Shown: positions 8,901-16,525 of the stretch, in pieces
Layout: every line of letters begins with the position of its first letter
Numbering within the stretch: the first letter of the stretch is position 1
DNA from: Tabrizicola sp. TH137
GTDB lineage: Bacteria > Pseudomonadota > Alphaproteobacteria > Rhodobacterales > Rhodobacteraceae
DNA length: 64,000 nucleotides
Assembly: GCF_002855575.1 (NCBI RefSeq)
Contig: NZ_PKRQ01000001.1
Span: 992,001-1,056,000, forward strand
Reading direction: 5' to 3'
Notes under the pieces: generated by a model
Databases searched by the model: none
Seen by the model: the letters and a program-made list of their open reading frames with translations, nothing else
What the model was told of the DNA's origin: nothing
Program-made: the position numbers and the translations under genes

Positions 8901-9760
8901 GCCCCCTCCTCCTGCCGCGACAGGCCCGCCATCTTCACAAAGGCCCAGACAATGGTGATCACGATCAGGAAATAGACCATCGACCGCGCCGCCGCCGACC
9001 CATAGCTGAACCCCTTGATCTCCTCGCCCAGGTCGATGGCCAGGAAATGCGTGGCCATGTCCGGCCCCCCCGCATTGATGGAAAAGGCCTCGGTATAGAT
9101 CATGAAACTGTCCACGAACCGCAGCAGCAGCACGATGCCCATCGGCGCCATGATCCGCGGCAATTCGATGAACCGGAACACAGCCCAGCGCGAAGCCCCG
9201 TCAATGGCCGCCGCCCGGTAATATTCCGCCGTGATCCCCGACAGCCCCGCATAGGCCAGGATCACCACCAGCCCCAGCCAGTGCCAGGTATCCATCACCA
9301 CCAGCAGCACCCAGGTCTGCCAGGCGGTGAATTTCCAGTCGAACACCACCCCCGCCGCCGCCAGCACCTGCCCCACGATCCCCGTCGCCGGGTCGATCAG
9401 CCCCAGCCACATCATCGCGATCATGTTCCACGGCACCACCAAGGGCAGCGCCACCAGCATCAGCACCAGCACCGCCCCCCGCGTCCCCCGCAACAGCAGC
9501 GCGATCCCCACCCCCAGCGGCACCTGAACCGACAGGACGATGGCGGAAAACATCAGGCTCCGCAGCAGGCTCTCATGGAACCGGGTCGAGGTAACGATCT
9601 CCTCATACCACTCCACCCCCACCCAATGCACATCGGCCAGGGAAAAGATGTCATGCAGCGCATAGTTGAACACCGCGATCAGGGGCAGCACCCCCACGAA
9701 GGCCATCACCGCCGCCGCCGGCAGCATCAACAGCCAGGCTCCATTCCGTATCGGTGCCAT
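8897..9760 (-). CDS. Carbohydrate/polyol ABC transporter permease (MalF/GlpP-like)
   Basis: A 287-residue permease with six predicted transmembrane helices and the EAA-type loop (AAAIDGASRWAVFRFIELPRI). The start at 9760 is preferred over an in-frame ATG at 9814. It has a G-rich ribosome-binding sequence directly upstream, and the protein then begins MAPIRNGAWLLMLP, as the family does. It resembles GlpP-type permeases of glycerol/sugar-alcohol importers. It is the first gene of a two-gene operon with the partner permease. The remaining subunits of a normal operon are absent upstream, where a divergent RHH-protein gene lies 168 bp away. Confidence 0.8.
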   Translation of the reverse strand: MAPIRNGAWLLMLPAAAVMAFVGVLPLIAVFNYALHDIFSLADVHWVGVEWYEEIVTSTRFHESLLRSLMFSAIVLSVQVPLGVGIALLLRGTRGAVLVLMLVALPLVVPWNMIAMMWLGLIDPATGIVGQVLAAAGVVFDWKFTAWQTWVLLVVMDTWHWLGLVVILAYAGLSGITAEYYRAAAIDGASRWAVFRFIELPRIMAPMGIVLLLRFVDSFMIYTEAFSINAGGPDMATHFLAIDLGEEIKGFSYGSAAARSMVYFLIVITIVWAFVKMAGLSRQEEGA

Positions 9761-9928
9761 GCGCCCCCATCCGTTCCACGCCCCGATATCCGCATGGAAC
9801 GCGCCCCCGCGCAACCGCCCCTACGACTTATGTCTCATCCCCCGCCGCCTTGCCTTGTCTCCGGCGCTCCCGCTTTACTTGAACTGCCATCCCCCACCGA
9901 TGGAGGGACCACCAAGGGAGGAGTCACC

Positions 9929-10225
9929 ATGTGCCAGGTCTTCGCGGGGCAGGACCCCGCCCGTTACGAAAGCATCACCCGCCGCCTGCGCCTGAATGGC
10001 CAAAGCACCAGCATCCGCCTCGAACGCGCCTTCTGGGACATCCTGGATGACATCGCCGCCGGCGAAGGCACCACCACCCCGGCCTTCGTGTCGAAGTTGC
10101 ATTCCGAAGTGCTGGAACAACGCGGCGAGCCCGAGAATTTCACCTCGCTCCTGCGCTGCGCCTGCCTCATCCACATGGACGCCCGCGCCGCCGCCCGCAG
10201 CGCCCACGCACTGGCCGCCGAGTGA
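9929..10225 (+). CDS. Ribbon-helix-helix domain protein
   Basis: A 98-residue protein. The start is set by a strong AGGGAGGAG ribosome binding site seven bases upstream of ATG. An N-terminal MCQVFAGQDPARYES segment precedes a ribbon-helix-helix-like core (RRLRLNGQSTSIRLERAFWDILDDIAAGEG). This matches small alphaproteobacterial RHH proteins often annotated simply as ribbon-helix-helix domain proteins. It may be a DNA-binding regulator, but no target is shown. Reading the frame further upstream would run through the antisense of the permease gene and is not credible. Confidence 0.75.
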   Translation: MCQVFAGQDPARYESITRRLRLNGQSTSIRLERAFWDILDDIAAGEGTTTPAFVSKLHSEVLEQRGEPENFTSLLRCACLIHMDARAAARSAHALAAE

Positions 10226-10235
10226 AAAGCAAAGC

Positions 10236-10300
10236 GTAGTATAGACCTACTACCCGCCCCCGTTGGACAGGGTCCACACTTCCCCTCAGGACAGTCCTGA
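10236..10300. promoter_or_regulatory. Two inverted repeats upstream of the glyoxalase-like gene
   Basis: GTAGTA-TAGACC-TACTAC (10236-10253) and TCAGGAC-A-GTCCTGA (10286-10300) are both perfect inverted repeats. They lie in the 96-bp gap between the RHH-protein gene and the glyoxalase-like gene. Neither is followed by a T-run, so they are more likely operators than terminators. No regulator is known. Confidence 0.3.
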
Positions 10301-10321
10301 ATGACCTGACGGAGGAAGACG

Positions 10322-10717
10322 GTGGCGAAGGCCATACACAGCATGATCCGCGTGCTCGACGAGGCACGCTCGGTATCCTTCTACGACCTGGCCTTCGGCC
10401 TCAAGGTCGCGGATCGGCTCGATTTCGACAGTTTCACCTTGATTTACCTGTCGAACCCGGAAACCGGATTCGAACTGGAGCTCACGGTCAACAAGGGCCG
10501 GACAGAGCCCTACAACCTCGGCGATGGCTACGGCCACCTCGCCTTCTCCGTCTCGGATGTCGATGCCGAACATGCCCGCCTCACCGCGGCCGGCCTCGCC
10601 CCGCGCAAGCTGGTGGATTTCGCCCCCGGCGGCACGGTCATCGCCCGCTTCTTCTTCATCGCCGATCCCGATGGCTACCAGATCGAGGTGCTGCAAAGGG
10701 CCGGTCGCTACCTCTGA
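10322..10717 (+). CDS. gloA: VOC-family protein, glyoxalase I-like (lactoylglutathione lyase)
   Basis: A 131-residue vicinal-oxygen-chelate protein with GTG start and a GGAGGA ribosome binding site. Candidate metal ligands H6, E53, H72 and E122 fall close to the H5/E56/H74/E122 set of E. coli glyoxalase I, and the length is typical. The predicted reaction is isomerisation of the methylglyoxal-glutathione hemithioacetal to S-lactoylglutathione in the cytoplasm. Some segments (an ELTVNKG strand, GYGHLAFSV, DPDGYQIEVLQR) are characteristic of GloA. A related VOC enzyme with another substrate is possible. The next gene is the Tat-exported dehydrogenase subunit, 71 bp downstream. Confidence 0.7.
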   Translation: MAKAIHSMIRVLDEARSVSFYDLAFGLKVADRLDFDSFTLIYLSNPETGFELELTVNKGRTEPYNLGDGYGHLAFSVSDVDAEHARLTAAGLAPRKLVDFAPGGTVIARFFFIADPDGYQIEVLQRAGRYL

Positions 10718-10788
10718 ACCAAACCGGGCAAGGCGGCCGCAGAAGCCGCCCGCCCCGCTTCGCAAACGTCATGCTCAGGGAGGAGACA

Positions 10789-11313
10789 ATGACAAAACCA
10801 CTGAAAAGCCGGGGCCTGACGCGCCGCCAGCTTCTGTCGCGCTCGGTCGCGGCCGGGGCCAGCCTTGTCGTCGGCGCGGGCTTCGTCGCATCGGGCAACG
10901 CCGCCTGGGCGCTCGAAACCACCGCGATCAAGCCGGAATCCATGGCCACCCTCATCCAGATGGCCCGCGACATCTACCCCCATGACCAGGTCGCCGATCA
11001 GTTCTATGCCGTGGCCGTCAAAGGCTATGACAGCGCCGAGAACGCCGAAAAGGTCGAGGCGGGCATCGCCGAACTCAACGCCGCCGCCGTCGCCGCGGGC
11101 CATGCCGATTACCTGTCCATCGGCTGGGAAGAAGACCGCGTCGCCGTCCTGAAGGCCATCGAATCCGGCGCCTTCTTCCAGACGGTCCGCGCCGGCCTGG
11201 TGACCGGCCTCTACAACCAAAAGGACCTCTGGCCGATCTTCGGCTACGAGGGCGAAAGCTTCACGCTCGGCGGCTACATCGAGCGCGGCTTCGACGACAT
11301 CAACTGGCTGTAA
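10789..11313 (+). CDS. Gluconate 2-dehydrogenase subunit 3-like protein, Tat-exported
   Basis: A 174-residue small subunit. The start is chosen at 10789 because AGGGAGGAG lies immediately upstream. An in-frame ATG at 10771 would add only six residues. The N-terminus carries a twin-arginine signal (GLTRRQLLSRS, then a hydrophobic stretch and A-x-A-like site), so it is exported folded. The rest resembles the gluconate 2-dehydrogenase subunit 3 family, which accompanies FAD-dependent GMC oxidoreductases and escorts them through the Tat pore. The catalytic subunit follows 14 bp downstream. No cytochrome c subunit gene is present next to it. Confidence 0.8.
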   Translation: MTKPLKSRGLTRRQLLSRSVAAGASLVVGAGFVASGNAAWALETTAIKPESMATLIQMARDIYPHDQVADQFYAVAVKGYDSAENAEKVEAGIAELNAAAVAAGHADYLSIGWEEDRVAVLKAIESGAFFQTVRAGLVTGLYNQKDLWPIFGYEGESFTLGGYIERGFDDINWL

Positions 11314-11327
11314 GGGGAGGCGGACCA

Positions 11328-12896
11328 ATGGTTGCGAAATTCGACCTGACCGACGACTCCGTCGTCGTCATCATCGGCACCGGCGCAGGCGGCGGTGTCC
11401 TGGCCAACGAACTGGCGCAAAAGGGCGTCAAGGTCGTGGCGCTCGAAGCGGGGGGTCGCTACCTCCCCGAGGATTACATCAACGACGAATGGGAAAGCTT
11501 CACCCAGCTTGCCTGGCTCGACGCCCGCACCACCAGCGGAAGCTGGCGGGTGGCGAAAGACTTCGCCGGTCTCCCGGCCTGGATCGTCAAGGCCGTCGGC
11601 GGCACCACCACCCACTGGGCGGGCGCCTCGATCCGCTTCCAGGACCATGAATGGAAGGCCCTCACCAATTACGGCAAGGTCGAAGGCGCGAACCTCCTCG
11701 ACTGGCCGATCGACGCCGCCGAAATGGCACCCTGGTATGAAAAGGCCGAAACCAAGCTGGGCGTAACCCGCACCGGCGACCGCGCCGGTCTGCCGGGCAA
11801 CAACAACTTCAAGGTCTTCGAAAAGGGGGCCAAGGCGCTGGGCTACAAGGAAGTCCATACCGGGCGCATGGCCATCAATTCCTCCGACTATGACAACCGC
11901 ATGGCCTGCCAGCAGACGGGCTTCTGCTTCCAGGGCTGCAAATGGGGTGCGAAATGGTCCGCAGCCTATACCGACATCCCCAATGGCGAAGCGACCGGCA
12001 ACCTCGAAGTGCGCGAACGCGCCCATGTCGCCCGCATCCTGCACAATGACGCGGGCAAGGTGACCGGGGTCGAATATTTCGACAAGGACGGCAACCTGCA
12101 ATTCCAGGCCGCCCGCATCGTCGCCGTCGCAGGCAACAGCTTCGAATCGCCGCGCCTTCTCTTGAACTCCGCCTCGTCGATGTTCCCCAACGGGCTCGCG
12201 AATTCCTCCGATCAGGTCGGCCGCAACTATATGCGCCACACCACCGGTTCGGTTTACGCGATCTTCGACAAGCCGGTCCGCATGTGGCGCGGCACCACCA
12301 TGGCCGGCATCGTGCAGGACGAGGCGCGCCACGATCCCTCGCGCGGCTTCGTCGGCGGCTATGAACTGGAAACCCTGTCGCTCGGCCTGCCCTTCATGGC
12401 GGCCTTCCTCAACCCCGGCGCCTGGGGCCGTGGCTTCACGACCGCCCTCGACCATTACGAAAACATGGCCGGCATGTGGATCGTGGGCGAGGACATGCCG
12501 CAGGCCACCAACCGCGTCACCCTGTCCGACACGACAGACCAGTACGGGCTCAAGGTCGCCAATGTGCATTTCGACGATCACCCCAATGACATCGCCATGC
12601 GCAACCATGCCTACAAGCAGGGCGTCGCGATCTACGAGGCGGTCGGGGCCACCCGCGCCTTCCCGACGCCGCCCTATCCCTCGACCCACAACCTCGGCAC
12701 CAACCGCATGTCGGAAAAGCCCGAGGATGGGGTCGTGAACAAATGGGGCCAGACCCACGACATCGCGAATCTCTTCATCTCGGACGGTTCGCAATTCACC
12801 ACGGGCGCGGCGGAAAACCCGACGCTGACCATCGTCGCCCTGGCCATCCGCCAGGCCGACCACATCGCCCGCGAAATGTCGGCCGGGAACATCTGA
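11328..12896 (+). CDS. GMC-family FAD-dependent oxidoreductase (sugar/alcohol dehydrogenase)
   Basis: A 522-residue flavoprotein. The N-terminal dinucleotide-binding motif GTGAGGGVLANEL lies at about residues 16-28 with the following acidic ALEAGGR strand. The C-terminal catalytic region contains STHNLGTNRM, then SDGSQFTTGAAENPTLT, which supply the conserved His and Asn of the family. It has no signal peptide of its own and is expected to ride with the upstream Tat-bearing subunit into the periplasm. It would oxidise a sugar acid, polyol or alcohol and pass electrons to the respiratory chain. The substrate cannot be assigned. A terminator follows the stop. Confidence 0.85.
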   Translation: MVAKFDLTDDSVVVIIGTGAGGGVLANELAQKGVKVVALEAGGRYLPEDYINDEWESFTQLAWLDARTTSGSWRVAKDFAGLPAWIVKAVGGTTTHWAGASIRFQDHEWKALTNYGKVEGANLLDWPIDAAEMAPWYEKAETKLGVTRTGDRAGLPGNNNFKVFEKGAKALGYKEVHTGRMAINSSDYDNRMACQQTGFCFQGCKWGAKWSAAYTDIPNGEATGNLEVRERAHVARILHNDAGKVTGVEYFDKDGNLQFQAARIVAVAGNSFESPRLLLNSASSMFPNGLANSSDQVGRNYMRHTTGSVYAIFDKPVRMWRGTTMAGIVQDEARHDPSRGFVGGYELETLSLGLPFMAAFLNPGAWGRGFTTALDHYENMAGMWIVGEDMPQATNRVTLSDTTDQYGLKVANVHFDDHPNDIAMRNHAYKQGVAIYEAVGATRAFPTPPYPSTHNLGTNRMSEKPEDGVVNKWGQTHDIANLFISDGSQFTTGAAENPTLTIVALAIRQADHIAREMSAGNI

Positions 12897-12916
12897 CCCC
12901 GCACCGTGCAAAGACA

Positions 12917-12945
12917 AAGGGCGGCCCCGCAAAGGGCCGCCTTTT
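12917..12945 (+). terminator. Rho-independent terminator after the GMC oxidoreductase
   Basis: The stem GGCGGCCC (12920-12927) / GGGCCGCC (12934-12941) is followed by TTTT and preceded by AAA. It sits between the GMC gene and the converging toxin gene. The toxin stop codon lies only 3 bp beyond the T-run. Confidence 0.75.
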
Positions 12946-12947
12946 CG

Positions 12948-13262
12948 TTACCTCCGCAATGTGCTCTGACCGATCCAATCCGATCCGGCATAGCCGATCA
13001 AATGCACCAGAACCTCGCGCCGCTCCTCGTCCACCGTGAAGGCGATCACCGCTTTCCGGCCCGCTGGCACGGCGCGCAGTCCCGGTGCAATCTCGGTCCG
13101 CAGGCTGCCCTTCAGCGGCACCTCTGACAGGCGCATCACCGCCGCCTCGATCTCTTGCAACCGCCGCTCCGCCGCCTCTGGCCCCGCATAGCGCGTGATC
13201 ATCTCGGCAATCGCCACCAGATCATCCGCCACCGCCGGGTACAGCCGGACCCGAAAGCTCAT
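12948..13262 (-). CDS. Type II toxin, RelE/ParE family
   Basis: A 104-residue small basic protein with the RelE/ParE fold signature: N-terminal FRVRLYPAVADDLVAIAEMI helix, a central strand with LRAVPAGRKAVIAFTVDEE, and a C-terminal LVHLIGYAGSDW strand. ParE-type toxins poison gyrase, whereas RelE types cleave mRNA. The sequence pattern (R-x-V-P-x-G, F-T-V-D) leans to ParE. The antitoxin gene lies 11 bp upstream on the same strand, the usual antitoxin-first order. The converging GMC terminator touches its 3' end. Confidence 0.8.
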   Translation of the reverse strand: MSFRVRLYPAVADDLVAIAEMITRYAGPEAAERRLQEIEAAVMRLSEVPLKGSLRTEIAPGLRAVPAGRKAVIAFTVDEERREVLVHLIGYAGSDWIGQSTLRR

Positions 13263-13273
13263 TCCGCCCGTGT

Positions 13274-13528
13274 CTAGGCGATGCGCGACCGGGCCGCTGC
13301 AAATCCTTCCGCCGCATCGACATACGCGCCGGGCGGCGTCTGCATTCGCGCCCGGATTTCCGCCGCCATCGCTTCCAGCGCGACCGCCCGCTCTTCTTCG
13401 TCCCGGATCATCTGTTCCAGAGCAGCCGCGACCGCCGCGCTCTGCGAGGCGAAAACCCCCTCCGCCACCTTCTCGGTCAGAAAGCTGTGGTGTCGGTCGG
13501 TGAAACTCAGCGTGGTCTTGACGGTCAT
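13274..13528 (-). CDS. Type II antitoxin, ParD/RHH family
   Basis: An 84-residue acidic protein starting MTVKTTLSFTDRHHSFLTEKV. It has a ribbon-helix-helix N-terminus with the ParD-like pattern followed by a charged helical tail (residues ~38-84) that would wrap the toxin. The start at 13528 is preferred to an in-frame ATG at 13582, which would add a non-conserved leader. As in the family, it should bind its own promoter and neutralise the downstream toxin. A 45-bp repeat shared with the other module lies 100 bp upstream of its start. Confidence 0.8.
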   Translation of the reverse strand: MTVKTTLSFTDRHHSFLTEKVAEGVFASQSAAVAAALEQMIRDEEERAVALEAMAAEIRARMQTPPGAYVDAAEGFAAARSRIA

Positions 13529-13628
13529 GCGTGCACCTTCGGTATGACTTGGTAATCTAACCCTGCCGACGTCCTCCCGCAACGGCCCGTTGAAGCGATG
13601 GTTAACACCACAGCCCCCACCGTGCGCC

Positions 13629-13673
13629 GCGTGGCCACAGTTTGCTGCACAGTTTGCGGCACAGGATCCGGCA
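13629..13673 (-). repeat. 45-bp repeat, copy A, upstream of ParDE-like operon 1
   Basis: It matches 60185-60229 at 43 of 45 positions. It is built of a 12-bp unit CACAGTTTGC(T/G)G repeated, then decaying. The flank CCCCCACCG (13614-13622) is shared as well. It lies upstream of the antitoxin gene in the same orientation as copy B. Copies elsewhere in the genome could not be searched. Confidence 0.8.
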
Positions 13674-13688
13674 CAGCCGTTGCCGTGG

Positions 13689-14435
13689 TTAACCCGCCCT
13701 CCGCTTCACGCTAGCGGTGACGTAATTGCACGAAAGATCACGCGCCGACAGCGACCAGGACCAGCTTACCGGATTGAAAACCATGCCTTTTCTGTCCACC
13801 GGTTCCAGCCCCGCCTTGCGGATCAGGTCATAAAGCTCATCCGGCGTGATGAACTTCGCCCAGTCATGCGTCCCCTTCGGCAGCCACCGCATCACATACT
13901 CCGCCCCGATGATCGCCATGACAAAGCTCTTCGGGTTTCTGTTCAGCGTCGAACAGATCATCAACCCGTTGTCCTTCAACAGAATCTGGCACGCTGTCAG
14001 ATAGGCCTGCGGGTCGGAAACATGCTCGACAACTTCCATGTTGAGAACGACATCGAACCGCTCCCCCGCCTCGGCCAGCGCCTCTGCCGTGCTGTGCCGG
14101 TAATCAATCTCCAGCCCCGACTGCGCCGCATGCACCTGCGCCACCGGAATGTTCCGCGCCGCCGCATCCGCCCCCACGACCGTCGCCCCCAGCCGCGCCA
14201 TCGGTTCCGACAGAAGCCCGCCGCCACAGCCAATATCCAGCAATCTCAACCCCTTGAAGGGTTCAGCTTGCGTCAGATCCCGGTCGAACTCTGCCGCGAT
14301 CTGGGACGTGATATAGTCCAACCGGCAGGGGTTCAGCATGTGCAGCGGCTTGAACTTCCCGTTCGGGTCCCACCATTCCGCCGCCATCGCCTCGAATTTC
14401 GCCACTTCGGCGGGGTCCACCGTGGTCGTCACCAT
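13689..14435 (-). CDS. ubiG: Ubiquinone biosynthesis O-methyltransferase
   Basis: A 248-residue SAM-dependent methyltransferase of the UbiG type. It performs the two O-methylations of the quinone ring in ubiquinone synthesis. The N-terminal [19 protein letters not shown] segment is diagnostic for UbiG, motif I is [19 protein letters not shown] (~65-83), and [14 protein letters not shown] (~128-141) is the post-I/II region. Length is normal. It is transcribed divergently from pip, and the gap of 57 bp holds a pip promoter. It stands alone rather than in an operon. Confidence 0.93.
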   Translation of the reverse strand: MVTTTVDPAEVAKFEAMAAEWWDPNGKFKPLHMLNPCRLDYITSQIAAEFDRDLTQAEPFKGLRLLDIGCGGGLLSEPMARLGATVVGADAAARNIPVAQVHAAQSGLEIDYRHSTAEALAEAGERFDVVLNMEVVEHVSDPQAYLTACQILLKDNGLMICSTLNRNPKSFVMAIIGAEYVMRWLPKGTHDWAKFITPDELYDLIRKAGLEPVDRKGMVFNPVSWSWSLSARDLSCNYVTASVKRRAG

Positions 14436-14456
14436 CTGCCGTCCTCTTCTTTAACT

Positions 14457-14484
14457 TTGGCGCAAGGATTTTAGGCGTTATATA
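14457..14484 (+). promoter_or_regulatory. Promoter of pip
   Basis: TTGGCG (14457-14462), a 16-bp spacer and TATATA (14479-14484) form a sigma-70-like promoter. The -10 ends only eight bases before the pip ATG at 14493, so the transcript would have almost no leader. Confidence 0.5.
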
Positions 14485-14492
14485 GGGCGTCG

Positions 14493-15464
14493 ATGGATCA
14501 GAGATCAGGCCAAAAGCGCGCAGTCGAATTTCTCTACCCGCCGATCGACCCTTTCGATCAGCGGATCATCGACATGCGCGATGGTCACCGCATCTATGTC
14601 GAACAATGCGGCAATCCCGACGGCATCCCCGTCGTCGTGCTGCATGGCGGGCCGGGTGGCGGGTGCAGCCCCGCCATGCGCCGCTATTTCGATCCCTCCG
14701 CCTTCCGCATCATCCTCTTCGATCAGCGCGGCTGCGGCCGCTCCCGCCCCCATGCCAGCGTCTTGCAGAACACCACTTGGCACTTGGTCAACGACATCGA
14801 GGTGATCCGCAAGGAACTCGGCATCTCGCGCTGGATCTGCTTCGGCGGCAGTTGGGGCGCGACCCTCGCCCTGGTCTATGCCATCACCTATCCCGACCGC
14901 GTGGCCCACATGGTCCTGCGCGGCGTCTTCCTCATGACGCGGGCGGAACTGGACTGGTTCTATGGCGGCGGGGCAGGGGCCTTCTTCCCCGAACTCTGGT
15001 CACGTTTCGTTAACGCTATTCCCCATGACGAGCGCGGCGACCTGATCGCCGCCTATCACCGCCGCCTCTTCTCCGGCAATGTGATGGAAGAAACCCGCTT
15101 CGGCCGCATCTGGGCCAACTGGGAAAACGCCCTCGCCTCGATCCACAATGACGGCCCCTTGGGCGAAAGCCCGGCAGAATATGCCCGCGCCTTTGCCCGG
15201 CTGGAAAACCACTACTTCCACAATGGCGGTTTCCTTGAGGAAGACGGCTGGATCCTGCGCGAACGGGCACGGATCAGGCACATCCCCGCCACCATCATCC
15301 AGGGCCGATACGACATGATCTGCCCGCCCGTCTCCGCCTGGAAACTCGCCCAAGGGTGGGAGAATTGCGACCTCCGCCTCATCCCCTTCGCCGGCCACGC
15401 CCTCTCCGAACCCGGCATCAGCGAAGGCCTCGTCCGCGCGATGGATGGGTTGCGACGGCATTGA
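14493..15464 (+). CDS. pip: Proline iminopeptidase
   Basis: A 323-residue alpha/beta-hydrolase that removes N-terminal proline from peptides in the cytoplasm. The oxyanion motif HGGPGGG (~51-57), the DQRGCGRS strand, the nucleophile elbow GGSWGATLAL (Ser ~116) and the late Asp/His region (GRYDM, FAGHALSEPG) are all present. The N-terminal KRAVEFLYPPIDPFD segment is conserved in this family, which supports the ATG at 14493 despite no clear ribosome binding site. The promoter geometry suggests a leaderless message. Confidence 0.9.
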   Translation: MDQRSGQKRAVEFLYPPIDPFDQRIIDMRDGHRIYVEQCGNPDGIPVVVLHGGPGGGCSPAMRRYFDPSAFRIILFDQRGCGRSRPHASVLQNTTWHLVNDIEVIRKELGISRWICFGGSWGATLALVYAITYPDRVAHMVLRGVFLMTRAELDWFYGGGAGAFFPELWSRFVNAIPHDERGDLIAAYHRRLFSGNVMEETRFGRIWANWENALASIHNDGPLGESPAEYARAFARLENHYFHNGGFLEEDGWILRERARIRHIPATIIQGRYDMICPPVSAWKLAQGWENCDLRLIPFAGHALSEPGISEGLVRAMDGLRRH

Positions 15465-15621
15465 TCCATCCTGAGTCATCGGCGCAACAGGCCCGACGCC
15501 TTGAATTCCCCCCGGTTTCCTTGCAACAGGCCCTGCCATAGACTGCCGCCGCGGTCGCAGACGGATTGACTTCAACCCCCATTTCGTCTCTCTGGCGCGG
15601 CAGTTTTGTTGGTGGTTGCGT

Positions 15622-15825
15622 ATGAACATCTTGCGTCTCCTGACCCTTGCCCTGCGCGGTTGCGCCGTTTCGGCCCCGCCTCGCCTGTCTCGCGAAGCGC
15701 GCGACAAGGCCCTCGTCGCAGCCGCCTCTCACGGTAATCTGCGGCTCCAGTTCGGTCAGTTCTTCGTGAAGGCAGATGTTGATGCCAAGTTCGCCCGCTA
15801 CCGGCAAAAAGGGGTCTGGCAGTAG
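15622..15825 (+). CDS. Small hypothetical ORF, possible 5' part of the next gene
   Basis: Sixty-seven codons from ATG at 15622: a hydrophobic N-terminus (MNILRLLTLALRGCAVS), then a charged segment (ARDKALVAAASHGNL, QFFVKADVDAKFARYR). It ends 12 bases after an AAAAAGGGG run and overlaps the start of the following frame. Removing one base from the run would join it to the next ORF. It is either a separate small protein or the N-terminal half of a frameshifted gene. The gap before it (15465-15621) shows no clear promoter or other gene. Confidence 0.35.
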   Translation: MNILRLLTLALRGCAVSAPPRLSREARDKALVAAASHGNLRLQFGQFFVKADVDAKFARYRQKGVWQ

Positions 15826-16417
15826 ATCTGATGCCTTTCTGATCTTGCGTCAGGAATACGATCTCGCCGACAGGACCGCCAAGAAAGTCCAGAAATTCGT
15901 CCGCCTTGCCGGCGTCCCCGCGATCAACGAGTTGCGCTACGTCGCGCATCATCTCGTCAATACCATCGCGCCGACATCAGACGATGTGGATGGCGAAAAG
16001 GAACTCCAGCGCGCCATAAACCACTGCAAACGCGCAACCTATGAGGCAAGCGAGGCTGGTATCCTCTTTGCCTTCGATCGGATTGTCGAGTTCAAGGAAG
16101 ACTATCGTTCCGTCATCATCTCCTCGGTCGTTCCGGATTGGAACCAAATTCTGGCCCTCTGCGAAACGGTCACGCGCCGCATCGCCGAAACGCGCGAGGC
16201 GCGAGAGGACCGGACCCCCGATCACAAGGATTTCGAACAGCTTTTCGACCGTCTGGTTGCCATATGCAACCGACTGGACGCCGCCCGCGACGACATGAAC
16301 AAGCTTGTCGAACGTGAAAGCCAACAGGCCAGACGCTTCCTGCTGACAACAGTGCTGTCGGTTCTGGGGATCGTCGCCGGTGTCCTCGCTGCCATGGGGG
16401 CCGCCTATCTGCAATAG
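15776..16417 (+). CDS. Hypothetical protein with C-terminal membrane anchor
   Basis: A frame of 213 codons, not recognised as a known family. The first ~20 residues (PSSPATGKKGSGS) are low-complexity and may not be translated. From about residue 20 it is a charged helical protein (FLILRQEYDLADRTAKKVQKF, then QRAINHCKRATYEAS). It contains a conserved-looking acidic segment (DRIVEFKEDYRS) and coiled-coil propensity near the end (RLDAARDDMNKLVERESQQARR). A single transmembrane helix (LTTVLSVLGIVAGVLAAMGAAYL) closes the protein, giving a tail-anchored topology. Codon use is less GC-biased than in neighbouring genes. The true start may lie in the preceding frame if the sequence has a frameshift at 15806-15814. 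Confidence 0.55.
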   Translation: MLMPSSPATGKKGSGSRSDAFLILRQEYDLADRTAKKVQKFVRLAGVPAINELRYVAHHLVNTIAPTSDDVDGEKELQRAINHCKRATYEASEAGILFAFDRIVEFKEDYRSVIISSVVPDWNQILALCETVTRRIAETREAREDRTPDHKDFEQLFDRLVAICNRLDAARDDMNKLVERESQQARRFLLTTVLSVLGIVAGVLAAMGAAYLQ

Positions 16418-16420
16418 ACC

Positions 16421-16449
16421 TTGCAGACTCGCCCCCCGCCACGTATATG
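16421..16449 (+). promoter_or_regulatory. Promoter of the rimP-nusA-infB operon
   Basis: TTGCAG (16421-16426), exactly 17 bp, then TATATG (16444-16449). Transcription would start near 16456, giving a leader of about 88 nt before rimP that contains the hairpins at 16464-16525. Confidence 0.6.
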
Positions 16450-16463
16450 CCGTTGCAACAGCG

Positions 16464-16525
16464 GTGTCGGGGTCCAAACCCGGCCCCACCGATCCTGACA
16501 CGCGGGCCGCTGAGCCCGCTTTTTT
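16464..16525 (+). terminator. Leader hairpin and intrinsic terminator (attenuator) before rimP
   Basis: A terminator GCGGGC-CGCTGA-GCCCGC with T6 (16502-16525) ends 18 nt before the rimP ATG and lies downstream of the proposed promoter. Just before it, GTGTC (16464-16468) can pair with GACAC (16497-16501), enclosing a GGGG/CCCC stem. Only read-through would express the operon, so this looks like an attenuator. An alternative is that it ends an upstream transcript. Confidence 0.55.

Noticed and set aside
9047-9928. Upstream extension of the RHH protein gene as a 392-residue protein
   Set aside because: The extension is the antisense of the permease gene and rich in H/R/Q/P. The strong ribosome binding site at 9913-9923 marks the true start at 9929.
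10732-10750. GGCGGC-CGCAGAA-GCCGCC hairpin after the glyoxalase-like gene as a terminator
   Set aside because: No T-tract follows, so terminator function is not supported.
16464-16501. tRNA-like GGGGTCCAAACCCGGCCCC segment before rimP, where other bacteria can have a tRNA gene
   Set aside because: It lacks the TTC T-loop signature, an acceptor stem and an anticodon arm of proper size. It is better read as part of the leader structure.
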